Shown here in pieces: positions 9,182-19,159 of a stretch of DNA of 64,000 nt. The stretch is from an uncultured Prevotella sp. (GTDB lineage: Bacteria; Bacteroidota; Bacteroidia; Bacteroidales; Bacteroidaceae): assembly GCA_902495455.1 (NCBI GenBank), contig CABUXJ010000006.1, forward strand, positions 49,064 through 113,063, in the 5' to 3' direction. The notes beneath the pieces are model-generated. The model saw nothing but the letters and a program-made list of their open reading frames with translations, was not told the DNA's origin and ran no database searches. Numbering within the stretch: the first letter of the stretch is position 1; the number at the start of each line of letters is the position of its first letter. The translations under genes were made by a program, and so were the position numbers.

Positions 9182-10519
9182 ATGAGAACAAAACTAACAG
9201 GGCTAATGCTCTTTATATCAATTTCTGTTTTTGCAGGAAACAAAAAGACTGAAAGGCCGATGCTATTCCCAGATGGCACAACACCCATAACAGAATGGTT
9301 CGTGCAATCCGGAAAGGTAGATGTGACAGATTTGGGAACCCAATATCGTGTCACAGACTACGGTGTACGACAGGATTCCACGCTCATCCAGACCGACCGG
9401 CTGCAAGCTGTAATCGACCGCTGTTCGGAAGCCGGTGGCGGTGTTGTCGTTATTCCCAAAGGAACGTTTCTTAGTGGAGCGCTGTTCTTCAAGAAAGGTA
9501 CGCACCTGCATTTTGAAGAAGGAGGCAAACTGAAAGGTGTTGATGCCATCAAACATTATCCGCTGATAGACATGCACATGGAAGGATTGCCCGTGAAGTA
9601 TTTCGCAGCTTTGGTCAACGCCGATAACGCAGACGGATTCACCATCACGGGAAAAGGCACCATCGACGGCAACGCCCGTAGATTTTGGGAAGAATTTTGG
9701 ATAAGACGGCAGTTCAACAAGAACTGTACCAATCTCGAAGCCCTCCGCCCGCAGTTGGTTTACATATCCAACTCTGACGATGTTACGGTGCAGGATGTGC
9801 GGCTGGTCAACAGCGCTTTCTGGACAAACCACCTGTACCGCTGCAACCGCGTTAAGTTTATCGACTGTCATATCGAATCCCCTACCGAAGGCAAGACAAA
9901 AGCCCCAAGCAGTGACGGCATCGACCTTGATGTCTGCAACGACGTACTGGTGAAAGGTTGTTTCATAAACGTATGCGACGACGGTGTCTGCCTGAAAGGC
10001 GGCAAAGGCACATTCGTCGACAAGGACTCGACGGCAGGACCGGTAAACCGTGTGATTGTGGACAGTTGCCGTTTCGGAAAGCTCACCAATGCCGGCGTCA
10101 CCTTCGGCAGCGAAGCGTTCGACTGCAACAACATCATAATGAGATACTGCGTCTTCGAGAATTCCTATCATGTCGTATTGTTCAAAATGCGCACCGACAC
10201 ACCCCAAAACTACCGCAACGTACTGGTGGACAACTGTTCGGGCAAGGCGAAAACAGCCATCGAGTTTTCGTCGTGGAGCCAGTTCCACAATATCAGCGAG
10301 CGCCCCGACATGCCCGTATCGACAGTCGAGAACGTAACGATAAGCAACATGAACATTCATGCCGGCAAATTCCTGTACGTAAAGAAAGGACATAAATTCA
10401 ATATCAAGAACATCACTCTAACGGATATAACGGCAACAGACAACAGCAACTGCTATAACGCTAAAGATATCGAGGGGCTGAAAGTTAAGAATGTGACATT
10501 AAACGGCAATAAACTGTAA
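9182..10519 (+). CDS. GH28 polygalacturonase-family enzyme, probably exo-acting
   Basis: A 445-residue secreted parallel beta-helix protein. Signal peptide at residues 1-18. The pectin-lyase fold is clear from VTDYGVRQDSTLIQTDRLQ and repeated strand motifs (FTITGKGTIDGNARRF). Catalytic aspartates are in SSDGIDLD (Asp245) and CDDGVCLKGG (Asp266, Asp267). The GHG motif of endo-polygalacturonases is replaced by TFGSE, and the RIK region reads LFKMRTD. A GSE form is common in exo-acting and RG-specific GH28 enzymes. It probably hydrolyses galacturonosyl linkages in RG-I fragments released by the PL11 lyases. Fourth gene of the operon. Confidence 0.88.
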   Translation: MRTKLTGLMLFISISVFAGNKKTERPMLFPDGTTPITEWFVQSGKVDVTDLGTQYRVTDYGVRQDSTLIQTDRLQAVIDRCSEAGGGVVVIPKGTFLSGALFFKKGTHLHFEEGGKLKGVDAIKHYPLIDMHMEGLPVKYFAALVNADNADGFTITGKGTIDGNARRFWEEFWIRRQFNKNCTNLEALRPQLVYISNSDDVTVQDVRLVNSAFWTNHLYRCNRVKFIDCHIESPTEGKTKAPSSDGIDLDVCNDVLVKGCFINVCDDGVCLKGGKGTFVDKDSTAGPVNRVIVDSCRFGKLTNAGVTFGSEAFDCNNIIMRYCVFENSYHVVLFKMRTDTPQNYRNVLVDNCSGKAKTAIEFSSWSQFHNISERPDMPVSTVENVTISNMNIHAGKFLYVKKGHKFNIKNITLTDITATDNSNCYNAKDIEGLKVKNVTLNGNKL

Positions 10520-10549
10520 AGGCTGCCCGTTCTAAAAAATAAAACGATT

Positions 10550-11995
10550 ATGAGAAAACTATTATTATCATTAATGTGTATCATCTGCCTTGGCGCACAA
10601 GCAGCGGCCGATTATAACGTGAGAGACTTCGGTGCCGCGGGCGACGGAAAGACGCTCGACCACGGGGCCATCAACCGTGCCATCGACTCGTGCGTGGCTC
10701 ATGGCGGCGGCCGCGTAGTGCTGCCGGCCGGCACATATCTCTGCGGCAGCATCCGCATGAAGAGCAATGTCGAGCTGCACATCTCGGCCGGAGCGACAAT
10801 ACTCGCCGCCCCCGGGTCGATGAAAGCCTACGATGAATCCGAGCCGTGGGAGGGTCCGGCATATCAGGACGGCGGTCACACGTATTTTCACAACAGCCTC
10901 ATCTGGGCCGTGGGACAGCAGAACGTCTCCATCACGGGGCGCGGCACGATTGACGGCAAGGGGCTGACGAAGAAGGACACGGAGAAAGGCGGAAAACTGC
11001 AGGGAGGAAGCATCGGCACTGGCGACAAGGCGATAGCGCTGAAGGAGTGCCGCAACGTGCTCATCCGCGACATAACGATATATCGCGGCGGCCATTTCGC
11101 CATCATCATGACGGGCTGCGACATCGGCACGGTGGACAACGTGACCATCGACACCAACCGCGACGGATTCGACATCGACTGCTGCAAATATCTGACGGTG
11201 AGCAACTGCAAGATAAACACGCCGAGCGACGACGCGCTGGTGCTCAAGAGTTCGTATGCGCTGAAACGCCCCGTGCTGTGCGAGCACATCGCCGTGACCA
11301 ACTGTGTCATCACGGGCTATAAGATGGGAACACTACTCGACGGAACTTACGTGCCGGAGAAGGTCAACTGGGTATGCGGCCGCTTCAAATTGGGCACGGA
11401 GTCGAACGGCGGATACCGCAACATCGCGCTGAGCAACTGCACGTTCATGTACAGCAGCGGACTGGCGTTTGAGGAGGTCGACCAGGGACTGATGGAGAAC
11501 GTCGTGGTCAGCAACATCACCATGAGCCACGTCCACCACTACCCCATCTACATCACCACGGGTTGCCGCAACCGCGGGCCGAAGGAGCGCACGACGGTGT
11601 CCACGGGCGCCGACATACAGATAAGCAACGTCATCGCCGACGATGTCGACTCATTGGCGGGCATCATCGTCACCGGCATGCCCGACCAACCGCTGCGCAA
11701 CATCGCCCTCAACAACATCCGCATCACCTATCGCGGCGGTGGAACGGCCGACCTTGCCAAACGCGAATACCGCGAGCAGGGCACCAACTATCCCGAGCCC
11801 CGCTTCGCCGGACCGACGCCGGCCTACGGTCTCTACGCCCGCCACGTGGACGGTCTCGACATCAACCACGTCACGTTCCGCACAGAGAAAACGGACTACC
11901 GTCCCGCAGTCATGCTGGATGACGTCCGCAACGAGAGCATCATCGACCTGAAAGCACCGGAGGTGAAGGGCGTGAAAAAGATTGTGAAGAAGTAA
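10550..11995 (+). CDS. GH28 enzyme, second paralogue
   Basis: A 481-residue secreted GH28 protein with signal peptide MRKLLLSLMCIICLGAQAAA and an immediate NVRDFGAAGDGKTLD start of the beta-helix. Active-site words are TNRDGFDID (Asp205) and SDDALVLKSS (Asp227, Asp228). The canonical GHG is replaced by FKLGTESNGG. Compared with the preceding GH28 it has a different loop set (long insertion around 80-115, TGCRNRGPK near 345), so the two probably act on different linkages or acetylation states. Last gene of the operon; a strong hairpin follows the stop. Confidence 0.88.
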   Translation: MRKLLLSLMCIICLGAQAAADYNVRDFGAAGDGKTLDHGAINRAIDSCVAHGGGRVVLPAGTYLCGSIRMKSNVELHISAGATILAAPGSMKAYDESEPWEGPAYQDGGHTYFHNSLIWAVGQQNVSITGRGTIDGKGLTKKDTEKGGKLQGGSIGTGDKAIALKECRNVLIRDITIYRGGHFAIIMTGCDIGTVDNVTIDTNRDGFDIDCCKYLTVSNCKINTPSDDALVLKSSYALKRPVLCEHIAVTNCVITGYKMGTLLDGTYVPEKVNWVCGRFKLGTESNGGYRNIALSNCTFMYSSGLAFEEVDQGLMENVVVSNITMSHVHHYPIYITTGCRNRGPKERTTVSTGADIQISNVIADDVDSLAGIIVTGMPDQPLRNIALNNIRITYRGGGTADLAKREYREQGTNYPEPRFAGPTPAYGLYARHVDGLDINHVTFRTEKTDYRPAVMLDDVRNESIIDLKAPEVKGVKKIVKK

Positions 11996-12015
11996 AAAGA
12001 ACGAAAGGACTTATC

Positions 12016-12078
12016 AATAACAAAGCAGGGAAATAATCTTGTCGTAGTCCGTCAAGATTATTTCCCTGCTTTGTTATT
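12016..12078. terminator. Bidirectional terminator between convergent operons
   Basis: Arms 12016-12041 and 12053-12078 are perfect 26-bp complements with an 11-base loop. It lies 20 bp after the GH28 stop and about 35 bp after the PL11 stop on the other strand. T-rich sequence inside the arms (TTATT at the ends) fits termination in both directions. Confidence 0.85.
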
Positions 12079-12112
12079 ATTGTAACTACACAAACGCTTT
12101 TCCGCCCCGACG

Positions 12113-14254
12113 TTACTTCAGGAACTCCACGGCGGTCTTGTCCGGGCCGAGATAGAAGCCGGTCCATGTCGGCTGGTTATACGCCACGTTCTGCGTAGCG
12201 ACGCTCAGACGATACGGGATGTCCTCCATGAGGCAGTTGATGCGGTGGTCGGTGGGGATGGGCGTGACGTAGACGCGCATCTCGCTGCTGTCGTCGGTAC
12301 GGGTGATAACCTCCTCACGCCAGTCGCCGAGGATATCGGCACTGAGACAGGGGTTCGATTTCGTCCAGTTGTTGAACTGGCAACCGTCAAACTTGACTAT
12401 CGGATTGACCCGGCCTGTATTCCAGTCGTATTTTGAAACGGTGGCGTGGTCGAGCATCTCGCGCAGCAAGTCGCCGTCCCACCAAATGCCGAAGTTGGTC
12501 GGCAGACGCATGCCTTTCACATAAAGGGCGGTGTCATCGTCTTTTGATGGGTCGTCTTTTGAGGAGGGAGGAGTGTCGAGGGAGGAGGGAGATTTGTCCT
12601 TGCCCTTTCCTTCGTTCTTCTTTATGCTGCTATTCTCACTCCTCGCTCCTCGCTCCTCACTCCTCGAAGAGTCCTCATTCCTCGAAGCAAGAGGCTTCAA
12701 GATCTCCCCCGTTATCGTCCTTATGCCCTTGCTGTCGGAGCTCCACATCTCCAGTCCGGGGTTTGTCGGGTCTATGTCAGCGGCCATACAGCGGCCTACG
12801 TCGATAGGACTCTTTACCTGAAATATTACCTTTCCCGTGGCGGCGTCGCGCAAGTCACTGCCGTCGCGGCGGTTCTCGTGACAGTCCCAGAGCTGAAGGC
12901 GGTCGGAAGTCGGGTCGAAGACGGTGAGGTGCATGGCGTCGCCGTGGCCCATACCGGTATTATAAAGGCCTGTGCCGTCGTGGTCGACAGCCATCGAACC
13001 GTACGTAATCTCGTCGCATCCGTCGCCGTCAACATCGGCAACGCGGATGTTGTGGTTGCCCTGGCCGGCATAACTGCGCCAGCGTTCGTCGTTAGTATCA
13101 AACGTCCAACGGTTAGTCAGCTTCTTGCCGTCCCAATCCCAGGCCGCAATGACGGTGCGGGTATAGTATCCGCGACAGAATATTCCACTCGCACGATGGC
13201 CGTCGAGATAGCCCACGGCAGCCAAATAGCGCTCCGAACGGTTGCCACGGTCGTCACCCCAGGCCCGCAGTTCGCCACGTTCGGGGACATAGTCGACCGT
13301 CGCCATCGCCTCACCCGTCAGGCCGTTGAAGACCGTGAGATATTCCGGACCGTCGAGGATGCGACCTGCTTTATAGACTATACCGGGCCACGAATAGCGC
13401 TTCCGGTCCCTCCAGTCATTGCCTCGCTGCAGTTGTTTCATTCTTTGTCTGCGTTCCTCAGCCTCCTTTACGGCGTAAGCGCGATTTTCCTCAAAGTGCT
13501 CCATTGCCTCGGCTATTCCGTAGCGCCAATCGGCTTTTGCATCTCCTATGACCTTTCCCTTGCCGTCAACGGTTCCGTCAGCGGTCTTCACCATCATCTC
13601 GGCGCGGCCGTCACCGTCGAAATCGTAGACCATGAACTGCGTATAGTGAGCGCCCGCGCGGATATTCGGACCCATATCGATGCGCCACAGTCGTTCGCCG
13701 CTGAGACGATAACAGTCAAAGAGCACGGGACCGGTGAAACCGTCATGCGAATTGTCGTGGGCATTGGATGGTTCCCACTTCAATATTATTTCGTATTGTC
13801 CGTCACCGTCAACATCGCCCACGGTAGCGTCGTTGGCCGAATATGTGAATGTCCGTCCATCCGGCGTGATGCCGTCGGCCGGTTTGTCAAGCTTTATCGG
13901 GAGATAACCCGCGGGGGCGTCAGCCTTGAGAACAAATGTCCCGTTCTTTCCGCCGCCACGTATTTCGTAAGTCACATCGCCCTCCGGGACACTACTGTCG
14001 ACGAAAAATGTACCGCCGGAAGTCAGCGGCCGGTCGTTGAGCTTGACACCGTTGCGCAGGATGTCAAACGCTTCGCCCTTGCCGTCGCTCGTGAGCGTGC
14101 GCCACGTCACGACTGCGCTGCCGTCCGGCTGCCGCAAGGCCACGACGCCGCGGTTAAGTTGCTCACGCTGGATTTTCTTCATGTCATAACGCGGCTGCGT
14201 CCACGCGGAAATGCTGATGGCTGCTGCAATAACCGCAGTAAAAATTCTCTTCAT
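12113..14254 (-). CDS. PL11 rhamnogalacturonan lyase with low-complexity insert
   Basis: A 713-residue exported lyase that cleaves rhamnose-galacturonate bonds of the RG-I backbone by beta-elimination. Signal peptide MKRIFTAVIAAAISISAWTQ. PL11 features in order: RGVVALRQPDGSAVVTWR, FTYSANDATVGDVDGDGQYE (a calcium-binding loop of the beta-propeller), GPNIRAGAHYTQFMVYDFDG, AGQGNHNIRVADVDGDG and NLADILGDWREE-like SADILGDWREEV. There is no sorting tail; it ends soon after NQPTWTGFYLG. Between ITGEILKPLA and KGMRLPTNFGIWWDGD it carries about 50 residues rich in Ser, Glu, Lys and Pro that other PL11 proteins here lack (see the repeat at 12535-12692). It lies 168 bp after the larger PL11 gene and could be read through from it. 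Confidence 0.92.
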   Translation of the reverse strand: MKRIFTAVIAAAISISAWTQPRYDMKKIQREQLNRGVVALRQPDGSAVVTWRTLTSDGKGEAFDILRNGVKLNDRPLTSGGTFFVDSSVPEGDVTYEIRGGGKNGTFVLKADAPAGYLPIKLDKPADGITPDGRTFTYSANDATVGDVDGDGQYEIILKWEPSNAHDNSHDGFTGPVLFDCYRLSGERLWRIDMGPNIRAGAHYTQFMVYDFDGDGRAEMMVKTADGTVDGKGKVIGDAKADWRYGIAEAMEHFEENRAYAVKEAEERRQRMKQLQRGNDWRDRKRYSWPGIVYKAGRILDGPEYLTVFNGLTGEAMATVDYVPERGELRAWGDDRGNRSERYLAAVGYLDGHRASGIFCRGYYTRTVIAAWDWDGKKLTNRWTFDTNDERWRSYAGQGNHNIRVADVDGDGCDEITYGSMAVDHDGTGLYNTGMGHGDAMHLTVFDPTSDRLQLWDCHENRRDGSDLRDAATGKVIFQVKSPIDVGRCMAADIDPTNPGLEMWSSDSKGIRTITGEILKPLASRNEDSSRSEERGARSENSSIKKNEGKGKDKSPSSLDTPPSSKDDPSKDDDTALYVKGMRLPTNFGIWWDGDLLREMLDHATVSKYDWNTGRVNPIVKFDGCQFNNWTKSNPCLSADILGDWREEVITRTDDSSEMRVYVTPIPTDHRINCLMEDIPYRLSVATQNVAYNQPTWTGFYLGPDKTAVEFLK
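12535..12692 (-). repeat. In-frame low-complexity insert in the PL11 gene
   Basis: A GAGGAGTGAGGAGCGAGGAG-type purine-rich stretch followed on the minus strand by AGCATAAAGAAG and CTCCCTCCTCCCTC. It adds the residues RGARSENSSIKK and KGKDKSPSSL. A related insert in the same frame occurs in the GH2 gene (53180-53272, EARSENGGIKK and GKDHSPSSL). The reading frame stays open. Confidence 0.75.
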
Positions 14255-14276
14255 ATCGTTTTAGTAGTTTAATGAA

Positions 14277-14357
14277 ATACCCCGTCCGGGCTTTTTTCCT
14301 ATGTTTATGGCGTTTTGACGGACAAACGGAAGGAATGTTTAAGTCCCGACGGGGTAT
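14277..14357. repeat. Long-loop inverted repeat between two PL11 genes
   Basis: Arms 14277-14293 (ATACCCCGTCCGGGCTT) and 14341-14357 (AAGTCCCGACGGGGTAT) pair with one mismatch around a 47-base loop. It lies between the stop of the upstream PL11 gene and the start of the shorter one. It could be a processing or attenuation structure in a two-gene message; there is no clean T-run. Confidence 0.5.
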
Positions 14358-14422
14358 TTAACACGTATTAATATGTTTATAGCATCATGCTTTCACACAT
14401 CTCATGATACATCTGATGGGGA

Positions 14423-17400
14423 TTACTTCTTAACCATCTTATGACCATTGACAACATATACACCTGCGGGCAGACCCTCAAGAGCCTTCGATACGGCCAC
14501 ATCCTTGCGCAACAGCAGTCCGTCGACGGAATAGACATTGGCCTTGCCGTCCGCGGCAGTGATGCCGCTGATGCCCGACGTCACCTCTGCCACACGCAGG
14601 ACACCACGTGTGAGCAACGCCGAATCATCCCATGTGACGATCTGCGAACCGCCCTCGGTGCGGATGACATACGTTCCCGTCATAGAGGCAAAGTTTTTGA
14701 AGACGGCCAGTTCCTCGCCCTGCTCGAGCAGACGGGTGTCGTCAAGCGAGATGACAATGGTCTCGCCGTTGTGAACGACGTTGCCGGAGAATGAATAGGA
14801 GTCGTTGGAGAGTGAAGTTCCCTGCTTTCCAACCTTGACAACCAACGTGCTACCTTCTTCGAGAGTGACCGTACCCGTGGCTTTCAGTGGTCCGTAGCCT
14901 CCGTTATATCCGGCTGTGACCGTACCGCCACGGTTGACCGTCAGGTCTGCGACACAGCCTCTTCCAGTGAGCGTACCGCCGTCTTTCACCGTCACACGAC
15001 CCGTCGAAAAAGCCTGGGATGTTGCGGAGTAAGGACTGTTGTTGACCTGCAATGTTCCCGCACATACCTCTACATCCGATGTGCTGCCTGCCGTCGACAA
15101 CGTCCAGACGCCGTCACCATATTTTCTGATGGTCTTGGCTTTGAGCAGTCCGGCGTAGGTTGCGTCCGTTCCGTCATATCCGATCTCGTAGCTGTCGATG
15201 CCATTGCCGAGTTCGCAGTCCTTTGCCGTCGATGCAAGTGAACCGATCTTGGTTGTGACAGCTCTGCTTTGACTGCCGTTTGAAGCGTAATGTCTAATCT
15301 TACATCCGGCATCCATAACGACAGCGGTCTTGCTCATGTTGGTCACGTTGTCCATCAGGCGGAAGTTTTCGCCCTGCGCCGTGAGCTGACCCTCAAAGGC
15401 CGAGAAGTCTGCTCCGACGTCACTGCGGACGCCTGACGAGAGAATGGTGATGCCGCCCTTGCCACGGAAACTGCCGTTGATGGCACCGCGGGTCGTTCCC
15501 TTGATGAACGATGACGTCCCTTCCTTGGCTGTCGCAACATAATTGAAGATGGGTCGGGTGGACGAATTGTTCATATTGATGAGGTGTACCTCACCTCCCG
15601 CCAATTCCATCGGCGAACCGACACGGCCGAACGTGGAGTTCCATGCGCCCTGGGCGATGATGCCCTGGCGGACGATGACACCGGCGAAGGAGTTCGTTCC
15701 ACCGTATGTGAAGTTGAGCTGACCCGGGCCGTCCTTGACGAGATAGCCGGTGCCCTTGACCTGTCCCTTGAGCGAGAGAGAACCGGAGCCATTGGCCACG
15801 ATGATGGTCGCCGTGTCCGCAAGCGTCACGATGCGGTCGGTGGCCATGTTGTCGGCATCCAGTTTGAGCGTACCGCCGTTGATCTGGAAATTGCCTTCAT
15901 CGGCCGAAGAGGCACCGATAGCACACTTCTGGCCTCCGTCGAAGAGGTTTGTCACGGTCAGCGTACCGCCATTGATGATGGTCGGACCGGTATAATCGTT
16001 GTTCTTCAGGTTCATGCGCACCTCGCCACGGCCGTTCTTTGTCAGTCCGCCCGTGCCGCCGATGCCGCTTTCGCCTGAGATTGTATATGTCCCGGCGTTG
16101 ACGTCAAAGGTCACTCCGCCGGCCACGACCTCGTCATTGACCGTCACCGTGCGTTCGGTGGCATCGTCGTTGAAGACCACTTCGTCGCCGGTGACAAACG
16201 TTGTGGGCGCTCCGCCCACGGAGAAGTTGTTGGCCTTATAGTCCCAGACGCCGCTCTCGCTGCCCGTCCAGACAACGTTCTTCATCGGTGCGCGTGTGGC
16301 CGAGACGCTGAGCACGACGCGCTGCGCCTCCACACGGATGGTATAGTTGATTCCCGACAGACCGCGCGTCTTGATCTTTGCTGCATCAGCGGTCAGCTCG
16401 CCGGTACATTCGGCCAGCACATACTCGCCGGCAGCGAGGTCCGTCTGACATACGGTGAACGTGTTTTCACCCTCAAACGTCAGATTGCCCTTGACCGACA
16501 GGCGACCGCTGTGGCCGTTTGCCGCCTCCACCTCTATATATACGTTGCCCGGCAGGACGAGGTCACGGCCGAACGTCATGACGCCATCAGTACCGACAGG
16601 CATCAGCCGGCAGCCCTCATAGTTGAGCGCGCCCTCGAACGTGATGGCGCCGTTGACCGTTGCGTTGCCGCCCAGCGTACCCTTCGCACGCAGGTTTACG
16701 GGTCCGGCGATGGTTCCGTTGACCACGAGCTTGCCCTCGCTGACTTCCGTTCCGCCGGTATGATTTAGGTCACAGGCGAATGTCGCCGTGCCCTGCATCG
16801 ATTTATACAGTGTCATGTCACCTGCCAGTGTTCCGCTTCCACCGAACTGATAGTCGTGGCCGAGAGGATTCATGACATAGACTGCCTTCGGACGGAGCTG
16901 ACCGCCGAGCGAGATTGTGCTGCCGTTGTTGCCGCTGATGTCAAAGATGACACTCTTGCCGTCGGCATACGGCTGTGCGGAACTTTGGTCGAAGGTCGTA
17001 AATCCTGAGCCACCCGATGTCCACGCCGCACCGGCGGTCCAGCGCAGGTCGGCCGTCATGGTCGGCGGCAGCGGCGGCTGAGGCATATCGCCGCCGAGAT
17101 AGAAGCTCGTGCAGGGCATCTGATAGTATCCGCGGCCGGTGCAGTCCAAACGATAATGATGATCTTCCGTGAGAGTATAGATGCTGTGTTCGGTCGGTAT
17201 GTCGGTCGAATAGCCCACGAGTCCGGTGCTCGTGTCGGCGTTCTGCTTCATGAGGATGACCTCCTCGCGCCAGTCGCCGGTGATATCACCCATGAACGCG
17301 GGACGATTGGCCCAGCCTGAATGTACTGCCCAGTCGCTCTGCTTGGAGAACTCTATCAGGCGTGTGCCGTCATACTTGACCATCATCGCGTTCGTCCCAT

Positions 17401-19039
17401 AACCGCTGCCGCCGGGCGAGCCGAGCATTTCGCGCTGCAGGTCGCCGTCCCACCAAAGGGCTTCGTGCGGATAGGATGTCGTGCCCTCTTTTATCACTTC
17501 GCCCTTGCAGTCGTAGAGATTGGGCAGCAGGGAGAATATCTCATAGCCCTTGTGGTCGGGATCGACATCGATGCAACGGCCGCGGCCCACGTCATAGACC
17601 GAAGGCAGATACCACTCCTTGATGTGCTCACCCGTGCGGGCGTCATAGAGCACCTGTCCCAAGAGGTCGCTCTGCTGGATGGCAAAGACCTCCATTCCGG
17701 GACGGTCGGGGTCGATGTCGGCCACGTCGAAACGGTCGCCGTGGGTGATGCCGGCACTGTAGACCATGCCCTTGACGGGATTGACGCCGAAACCGCCCTC
17801 CAGCATCTCGTCGATGCCGTCGCCGTCGGTATCGGCCACGCGCAGCTGATGAAACTCAGCAGCACGGGGTGTCTTGTCGTTGCGGCTCCAGGTGTAGCTG
17901 TGATGCCAGTTGGTGGCCTTGCCTCCTACCCAATCGTACTCCCATGCCACCATATAATAATGATGACCGTCGGACTTGCGACGGTTGTAGGGTTCTATGG
18001 CCAAAGCCGGATGGATGCCGTCGAAATAGCAGATGACAAACTTTGAACCGAGGAACGCATATTCCGTTCCCTCGTTGTCGTCCATATAGTCAGCGCGGTT
18101 GTCACGGCCGTACTGGTCGCTGCCATCCCGCAGCTCACTGTATTTGAGTTCGCTGCAGTCAATCTCCTTTCCCGTGCGGCCGTCGACTACGGACACATAG
18201 TAGGGAGGATTGCGCTTCGTCTGCTTGCGATAGTTGACGATGCCGTCGCCGTCGGTGTCTTCCGACGTGCTGCCGTTGGCATAGAGTCCCCACGTCCCGG
18301 CGTCAGCATCCCAAAAGCGGGTGCCGTCACTACTGCGGATGATGACCTCGCAGCGGCCGTCGCAGTTGATGTCGTAGACGGTGACCATGTCGTTCTGGCC
18401 GGCACAAATATCCACATTCGGCCCCATGTCAATCGTCCACAGACACGTACCGTCGAGCAGATAGGCCTGGAGCTTGTGGCTCTGCCCCTCGCTTCCGGCA
18501 TAGAGGCGGTCGGCAAGCACGGCATCTATCTCACCGTTGCCGTCGAGGTCCATCGGCCATGCGTACTTACACTTGTAGTCATTGGGATCGAGCAGTGTGG
18601 TCTCGAAGTTGAAATCGAAGAACACGTCCTTATAAGCCTGCTGCTTAAAGAGGAAAGGATTGCTCTTTTCGCTCTCCACGCCGTTGGCGACGACGGTCAC
18701 TGCCAGTTCAGTCCCGAATGGCACCACAGAGCGTGTCGTCTGATAGTTGGTCCGCGTGATAGGCTCAGCGTTGACCTTGACGTAGTCCGTCGAACCCTGC
18801 GCCCGCTTATACAGGTTGTACGTACACTGTTCCGGCTCCTGCGCCAGCTTGCGCCATGTGACCAAAATGTCCTGACGCCCGTTGTCCGTCACAGCGACCA
18901 CGGCACGCCCGAGCTTCTGCTGGATGCGCTGTGCCGACATGGTTGCGGGCACAAGCGCAGCAGCCATGAGAAGACCACACGTCAGTTTCTTAGTAATTTT
19001 CATAATTTTCATAATGGTTATAGTTGTTTTAGTTGTCAT
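14423..19039 (-). CDS. PL11 rhamnogalacturonan lyase fused to autotransporter-type beta repeats and sorting tail
   Basis: A 1538-residue secreted protein. ATGs at 19039, 19012 and 19003 are in frame; the last two give a compact signal peptide (MKITKKLTCGLLMAAALVPA) and one of them is probably used. Residues of about 35-670 form a complete PL11 domain (LGRAVVAVTDNGRQDILVTW, DLDGNGEIDAVLADR, GPNVDICAGQNDMVTVYD, GDITGDWREEVILM). Roughly 690-1450 are glycine-rich beta repeats of the autotransporter-associated kind (LTKNGRGEVRMNL, YTGPTIINGGTLTV, VKDGPGQLNFTYGG). The end (VYSVDGLLLRKD, GLPAGVYVVNGHKMVKK) looks like a type IX-type C-terminal signal. Probably a cell-surface endo-lyase. The promoter upstream carries the shared operator. 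Confidence 0.9.
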   Translation of the reverse strand: MTTKTTITIMKIMKITKKLTCGLLMAAALVPATMSAQRIQQKLGRAVVAVTDNGRQDILVTWRKLAQEPEQCTYNLYKRAQGSTDYVKVNAEPITRTNYQTTRSVVPFGTELAVTVVANGVESEKSNPFLFKQQAYKDVFFDFNFETTLLDPNDYKCKYAWPMDLDGNGEIDAVLADRLYAGSEGQSHKLQAYLLDGTCLWTIDMGPNVDICAGQNDMVTVYDINCDGRCEVIIRSSDGTRFWDADAGTWGLYANGSTSEDTDGDGIVNYRKQTKRNPPYYVSVVDGRTGKEIDCSELKYSELRDGSDQYGRDNRADYMDDNEGTEYAFLGSKFVICYFDGIHPALAIEPYNRRKSDGHHYYMVAWEYDWVGGKATNWHHSYTWSRNDKTPRAAEFHQLRVADTDGDGIDEMLEGGFGVNPVKGMVYSAGITHGDRFDVADIDPDRPGMEVFAIQQSDLLGQVLYDARTGEHIKEWYLPSVYDVGRGRCIDVDPDHKGYEIFSLLPNLYDCKGEVIKEGTTSYPHEALWWDGDLQREMLGSPGGSGYGTNAMMVKYDGTRLIEFSKQSDWAVHSGWANRPAFMGDITGDWREEVILMKQNADTSTGLVGYSTDIPTEHSIYTLTEDHHYRLDCTGRGYYQMPCTSFYLGGDMPQPPLPPTMTADLRWTAGAAWTSGGSGFTTFDQSSAQPYADGKSVIFDISGNNGSTISLGGQLRPKAVYVMNPLGHDYQFGGSGTLAGDMTLYKSMQGTATFACDLNHTGGTEVSEGKLVVNGTIAGPVNLRAKGTLGGNATVNGAITFEGALNYEGCRLMPVGTDGVMTFGRDLVLPGNVYIEVEAANGHSGRLSVKGNLTFEGENTFTVCQTDLAAGEYVLAECTGELTADAAKIKTRGLSGINYTIRVEAQRVVLSVSATRAPMKNVVWTGSESGVWDYKANNFSVGGAPTTFVTGDEVVFNDDATERTVTVNDEVVAGGVTFDVNAGTYTISGESGIGGTGGLTKNGRGEVRMNLKNNDYTGPTIINGGTLTVTNLFDGGQKCAIGASSADEGNFQINGGTLKLDADNMATDRIVTLADTATIIVANGSGSLSLKGQVKGTGYLVKDGPGQLNFTYGGTNSFAGVIVRQGIIAQGAWNSTFGRVGSPMELAGGEVHLINMNNSSTRPIFNYVATAKEGTSSFIKGTTRGAINGSFRGKGGITILSSGVRSDVGADFSAFEGQLTAQGENFRLMDNVTNMSKTAVVMDAGCKIRHYASNGSQSRAVTTKIGSLASTAKDCELGNGIDSYEIGYDGTDATYAGLLKAKTIRKYGDGVWTLSTAGSTSDVEVCAGTLQVNNSPYSATSQAFSTGRVTVKDGGTLTGRGCVADLTVNRGGTVTAGYNGGYGPLKATGTVTLEEGSTLVVKVGKQGTSLSNDSYSFSGNVVHNGETIVISLDDTRLLEQGEELAVFKNFASMTGTYVIRTEGGSQIVTWDDSALLTRGVLRVAEVTSGISGITAADGKANVYSVDGLLLRKDVAVSKALEGLPAGVYVVNGHKMVKK

Positions 19040-19123
19040 TCACAATGTCAATCGGTTTGCCGGCAGCCGCCGGTCTCACCGACTCCATTCCGGTCTGAAC
19101 GGCCGGAAATCGCTTTTCGCGTA

Positions 19124-19131
19124 CAAATTTA
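19124..19131 (-). promoter_or_regulatory. -7 box of the 1538-residue PL11 gene
   Basis: Minus-strand TAAATTTG (19131 to 19124) fits TAnnTTTG and lies 37 bp after the start of the proximal operator half-site. No good -33 element is seen. The leader would be about 80-110 bases depending on the start codon. Confidence 0.6.
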
Positions 19132-19159
19132 TATAAATGGCAAAGCAAAAACATAGGAC

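Noticed and set aside
9263..10393. 376-codon open frame on the minus strand
   Set aside because: Antisense to the GH28 gene, whose catalytic motifs are intact.
12878..14272. 464-codon open frame on the plus strand
   Set aside because: It lies wholly antisense to the well-supported PL11 gene and has no family motifs; long antisense frames arise from the codon bias.
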